From positions 124,001-188,000 of the forward strand of contig JAQWRY010000001.1 in assembly GCA_029243485.1 (NCBI GenBank): a stretch of DNA of 64,000 bases. Direction: 5' to 3'. Both the position numbers and the translations under genes were made by a program. This document shows, piece by piece, positions 60,783 through 64,000 of the stretch; positions within the stretch are counted from its first letter, which is position 1; every line of letters starts with the position of its first letter. The DNA is from Candidatus Binatia bacterium. Lineage in GTDB: Bacteria; Desulfobacterota; Binatia; UBA12015. The notes under the pieces are model-generated. The model was not told the origin of the DNA, searched no databases, and was given only the letters and a program-made list of their open reading frames with translations.

Positions 60783-61673
60783 ATGAGTCCAATGCCCATC
60801 TCGCCCGAGTCCCGGTACGTCAAGAAGAAGACCGAAGTCCTCGGCAAGCAGATGGCCTACATCGACGAGGGCGAAGGCGATCCGATCGTCTTTCTGCACG
60901 GGAATCCGACCTCGTCGTACCTCTGGCGGAACGTCATGCCGCATCTCGAGGGTCAGGGCCGGCTGATAGCGCCCGACCTGATCGGGATGGGCGACTCCGA
61001 GAAGCTCGTGCCGAGCGATGCGGGCACCTACCGCTTCGTCGAGCATCGTCAGTACCTCGACGCGCTCCTCGAGCAGCTGGGCGTCACCGAGAACCTCACG
61101 CTCGTCATTCACGACTGGGGGTCGAGCCTCGGCTTCGACTGGGCGAACCGGCACCGCGACGCCGTTTCCGGGATCGCCTTTATGGAGGCGATCGTGATGC
61201 CCCTCACCTGGGAGCAGTGGCCGCAAGCGGCGACACCGCCGTTCCAGCAATTCCGATCCGACGCCGGCGAGAAGATGATTCTCGAGCAGAACGCCTTCAT
61301 CGAGATGGTCCTTCCGACCTCGATTTTGCGGAAGCTCTCCGACGAAGAGATGAACGAGTATCGCCGCCCCTTCGCGCGGGGAGGCGAGGATCGCCGCCCC
61401 ACCCTCACTTGGCCGCGGCAGATCCCTCTCGCGGGGGAGCCCGCCGACGTGGTCGAGATCGTCCGGAGCTATGGCGAGTGGCTGCTGTCGTCCGACGTAC
61501 CGAAGCTGTTCATCAACGCGGAGCCCGGCGCCATCCTGCGCGGCGACGCGGCCGACTTCTGCCGCTCCTGGCCGAACACCCAGGAGACGACGGTCAACGG
61601 CATTCACTTCGTCCAGGAAGACTCCCCCGACGAGATCGGCCAAGCCATCTCCGACTGGAGAAAAGGCCTCTAG
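60783..61673 (+). CDS. Haloalkane dehalogenase, HLD-II type
   Basis: The 296-residue alpha/beta-hydrolase has the full haloalkane dehalogenase pentad: nucleophile D111 and halide-binding W112 ([11 protein letters not shown]), halide-binding N41 ([15 protein letters not shown]), catalytic acid E135 (IAFMEAIV) and base H275 ([15 protein letters not shown]). N41 with E135 after strand 6 is the HLD-II arrangement (DhaA/LinB group). It hydrolyses carbon-halogen bonds to alcohols. Sequence alone cannot exclude use of other substrates, since natural roles of these enzymes are often unclear. The WS/DGAT gene follows on the same strand after 75 bases. Confidence 0.92.
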   Translation: MSPMPISPESRYVKKKTEVLGKQMAYIDEGEGDPIVFLHGNPTSSYLWRNVMPHLEGQGRLIAPDLIGMGDSEKLVPSDAGTYRFVEHRQYLDALLEQLGVTENLTLVIHDWGSSLGFDWANRHRDAVSGIAFMEAIVMPLTWEQWPQAATPPFQQFRSDAGEKMILEQNAFIEMVLPTSILRKLSDEEMNEYRRPFARGGEDRRPTLTWPRQIPLAGEPADVVEIVRSYGEWLLSSDVPKLFINAEPGAILRGDAADFCRSWPNTQETTVNGIHFVQEDSPDEIGQAISDWRKGL

Positions 61674-61748
61674 CCACCTAAAGAGCTTGACCCCGACGGC
61701 TCGGCTCAGAGCAGATTCGAGAAGACGCCGGACCAACAGGAGTTACCG

Positions 61749-63236
61749 ATGCCGAGATACGCGTATGAAAGGTTGTCCGCCCAGGACCAGAGCTTCCTGG
61801 CGTTCGAGACGCGCAACGTGCACATGCACGTCGCCGCGACCCAGATTTACGACGCCGGAGATCTCGCGACCGGACAGGGCGGCATCGACTTCCAGAAGTA
61901 CAAGCGCGCCACGGAGGCCATCCTCCATCTCGTGCCTCGCTACCGGCAGAAGCTGAAGTGGATTCCGATCGAGAACCGCGCCGTCTGGGTCGACGACCGG
62001 CACTTCAACCTCGACTACCACATTCGGCACACGAGTCTCCCGCGGCCGGGTGAGATGGATCAGCTCGCGCGGCTCTCGCAGCGCATCATGTCCCAGCCTC
62101 TCGACCGCGGCCGCCCGCTTTGGGAAATCTGGGTCGTCGAGGGGATGCAGGACAATCGTTTCGCCGTCATCACGAAGATTCACCACTGCATGATCGACGG
62201 CGCGTCCGGGGTCGACCTCAGCATGATCCTCATGTCGCCGACCCCCGACCGACAGGTCGACGAGCCGGTTCCGTACATCCCGCGTCCCGTTCCCTCGACG
62301 TACGAGCTCCTGCGCGACGAGATGCTCGACCGCGTGAAGGCACCGCTCGAACTGATCCGCGGCGTGCGCCGGTTCGCCACCGAAACCGAAGACCTGCGCA
62401 CCGAGGTGGGGATCCGTCTGCGCGCTCTGCAGGAACTCGCCGGCTGGGCGATGCGCGGCGCCTCCGAAACTCCAATCAACGGACCCGTCGGACCGCATCG
62501 TCGTTTCGATTGGATGACGATGCCTCTCAACGACATCAAGGCGGTCCGCCGCGCACTCGGCTGCACGGTGAACGACATCGTCCTCGCCACCGTCTCGGGC
62601 GCCGTGCGCAACTACCTGCTGCGCCGACGCGTCGACCCGGCTGAACTCGATTTTCGCACGTCCGCGCCGGTCAGCGTCCGAAAGGACGAAGACAAGGGCA
62701 AGATGGGCAACAACGTCTCATCGTGGATCATCCGTTTGCCCATCGGCGAACCGGATCCGATCCGGCGAATCGAGGCAATCCACGAGACGACCCAGGAGCT
62801 CAAGCGCTCCAAGCAGGCGCTCGGCGTCGAGATGATGATGGCCGCCGCCGAGTGGGCCCCGTCGAGCCTCCTCTCCCTCGGCGCCCAGGCCGCGTCCGGC
62901 CCGATCAACATGATCGTGACCAACGTCCCGGGGCCCCAGTTCCCGCTCTACATGCTGGGCGCGAAGCTCGAAGCGATGTTCCCGGTCGTCCCGCTCCTCG
63001 ACAACATGGGCCTCGGCGTCGCTCTCATGAGCTACGACGGCAAGGTCTGCTGGGGCTTCAACGCGGACTACGAGATGATCCCCGACCTGTCTTCCTTCGT
63101 AAGGCTCATCGGGGAGTCCTTCGCGGAGATCCAGAACGGGGTCCGCCTGCGAGACGTCAAGGCTCCGGACGCCAACGCGCCCGTCGCCGCGGGCGGGAGC
63201 ACCCCGGATGCGAAGGGAGCCACGACCAGCGGCTGA
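61749..63236 (+). CDS. Wax ester synthase/diacylglycerol acyltransferase (WS/DGAT)
   Basis: CAGGAG precedes the ATG. The 495-residue protein has the N-terminal condensation-like domain with the catalytic HHxxxDG motif (H145-H146-C-M-I-D150-G) and the start PRYAYERLSAQDQSFLAFE. The C-terminal DUF1298 domain includes NDIVLATVSGAVRNYLLRR, RKDEDKGKMGNNVSSWIIRL and TNVPGPQFPLYMLGAKL. It esterifies acyl-CoA with fatty alcohols or diacylglycerol, making storage lipid. Common in actinobacteria and in marine or soil proteobacteria. It links to the acyl-CoA synthetase and beta-oxidation genes of the window. Confidence 0.95.
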   Translation: MPRYAYERLSAQDQSFLAFETRNVHMHVAATQIYDAGDLATGQGGIDFQKYKRATEAILHLVPRYRQKLKWIPIENRAVWVDDRHFNLDYHIRHTSLPRPGEMDQLARLSQRIMSQPLDRGRPLWEIWVVEGMQDNRFAVITKIHHCMIDGASGVDLSMILMSPTPDRQVDEPVPYIPRPVPSTYELLRDEMLDRVKAPLELIRGVRRFATETEDLRTEVGIRLRALQELAGWAMRGASETPINGPVGPHRRFDWMTMPLNDIKAVRRALGCTVNDIVLATVSGAVRNYLLRRRVDPAELDFRTSAPVSVRKDEDKGKMGNNVSSWIIRLPIGEPDPIRRIEAIHETTQELKRSKQALGVEMMMAAAEWAPSSLLSLGAQAASGPINMIVTNVPGPQFPLYMLGAKLEAMFPVVPLLDNMGLGVALMSYDGKVCWGFNADYEMIPDLSSFVRLIGESFAEIQNGVRLRDVKAPDANAPVAAGGSTPDAKGATTSG

Positions 63237-63274
63237 AGTGGAGAATCCAACTGCCCTTTGGCTAGACCAATGGC

Positions 63275-64000
63275 ATGAACATCCTGAAGTGGCTCGTCGG
63301 TACCCTCCTCGTCATCTGCCTCTTTCTCTACGCAGCCGGAAGAGGCTGGATCACCGAGCAGTGGCACGCGGGCTCTCCCCAGTCTCCGGCCATCCCGGCA
63401 GAGCTCGTCGAGAAGCGGGAAAACGCGATCGAGAAGGCCGCGACCGACGTCGGCGTCCAGGACCCAAAGCAGATCCTGTTCGGTGATCTGCACGTCCACA
63501 CGACGTTCTCCTTCGACGCGTTTCAGATGAGCCTACCCATGGCGGGCGGCGACGGCGCTCATCCGGTCGCGGACGCCTGCGACTTCGCGCGCCACTGCGC
63601 CGGGCTCGACTTCTGGTCCATCAACGATCACGCCGTCACGCTGACGCCGCGCCGGTGGGAAGAGACAGTCGAATCCGTCCGGCAGTGCAACAACGTGGCG
63701 GGCGACGGGTCGAACCCCGATCTCGTCTCCTACCTGGGCTGGGAATGGACGCAGGTCGGCACCACACCCGAGACGCACTGGGGACACAAGAACGTGATCC
63801 TGCGCGACCTCGCCGACGACCAGATCCCCTCACGCCCCATCAGTGCCGGCATCCCGCCGGGCCTGCCCGAGGCCGCAGAGATAGCTCCGAACCCGGTCCT
63901 CCTCGGCGGCTTCGCCGTCTATGAAGCCGAGACCGGCGGTCCCGACTTCGCGACCTACATGGCCGAGACCCTCGAGCTCCAAGATTGCCCGCAGGGCGTC
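63275..64000 (+). CDS. DUF3604 secreted protein, second copy (3' end outside window)
   Basis: The first 242 residues are visible. An N-terminal membrane segment (NILKWLVGTLLVICLFLYAA) is followed by KQILFGDLHVHTTFSFDAFQ, FWSINDHAVTL, CNNVAGDGSNPDLVSYLGWE and THWGHKNVIL, all collinear with the copy at 23.9 kb. Metal-binding HxH is intact. The segment after SRPIS differs from the first copy, so these are paralogues, not a recent duplicate. It lies 38 bases behind the WS/DGAT gene. Confidence 0.9.
   Translation, partial: MNILKWLVGTLLVICLFLYAAGRGWITEQWHAGSPQSPAIPAELVEKRENAIEKAATDVGVQDPKQILFGDLHVHTTFSFDAFQMSLPMAGGDGAHPVADACDFARHCAGLDFWSINDHAVTLTPRRWEETVESVRQCNNVAGDGSNPDLVSYLGWEWTQVGTTPETHWGHKNVILRDLADDQIPSRPISAGIPPGLPEAAEIAPNPVLLGGFAVYEAETGGPDFATYMAETLELQDCPQGV

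Overview
The window is GC-rich, densely coded bacterial chromosome with no rRNA, tRNA, CRISPR array, insertion sequence or phage module that I can see. The gene content suggests a free-living, aerobic or facultative Gram-negative bacterium of a deltaproteobacterial type (Myxococcota, Binatota and similar uncultured lineages are candidates). It includes Bat proteins, many CoA-dependent lipid genes, a wax-ester/triacylglycerol synthase, Tat-exported DUF1501, DUF3604 proteins and a bacterial glutaminyl-tRNA synthetase. The placement is an inference from gene content; no marker gene here settles it.

Layout. 0-9 kb: the end of a bat operon (batD, batE), a decayed YdcF-like fragment, a YihY/BrkB membrane protein, a CBS protein, remnants of alkylation-repair genes (alkA, ogt), a multicopper-oxidase-like protein lacking key copper ligands, a SLOG-like protein, a lone receiver protein and msrB. 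9-20 kb: DUF1800/DUF1501 pair, sthA, exonuclease III, glycine decarboxylase gcvP, a long-chain acyl-CoA synthetase, then decayed ferritin-like and TetR genes with a perfect operator-like palindrome upstream. 20-27 kb: CBS protein, DUF456 protein, a split ADP-forming acyl-CoA synthetase, a secreted DUF3604 protein and a thiolase. 27-34 kb (minus strand): glnS, an SDR, a large membrane protein, a polysaccharide deacetylase and a GNAT protein. 34-40 kb: enoyl-CoA hydratase, a periplasmic solute-binding protein with a hairpin covering its ribosome binding site, two adjacent acyl-CoA dehydrogenases, a Dabb protein and a membrane protein. 40-46 kb: a large MscS-type channel, fdhD and a YdeP-type molybdopterin oxidoreductase. 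46-55 kb: a broken sensor/HEAT gene, an NTT-type nucleotide transporter, two convergent SxxK serine hydrolases, an exported glucan-water-dikinase-like protein and a macro-domain protein. 55-64 kb: a CoA transferase, a quinone oxidoreductase, a NUDIX hydrolase, a membrane protein, a sigma-54 response regulator divergent from a haloalkane dehalogenase, a WS/DGAT acyltransferase and the start of a second DUF3604 protein.

How the genes fit together. Acyl-CoA synthetases, two acyl-CoA dehydrogenases, enoyl-CoA hydratase, SDR, thiolase and CoA transferase point to degradation of fatty acids or other alicyclic/steroid-like acids, while WS/DGAT points to neutral-lipid storage. A second theme is the envelope: Bat proteins, membrane glycosyltransferase-like proteins, deacetylase, mechanosensitive channel and the 47-55 kb block. 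The most intriguing element is that block: a predicted exported protein with an intact-looking ATP-grasp and phosphohistidine domain in GWD order, next to SxxK hydrolases, a macro domain and a nucleotide transporter. A third feature is gene decay: at least five loci keep recognisable ends but have lost their middles and shifted frame.
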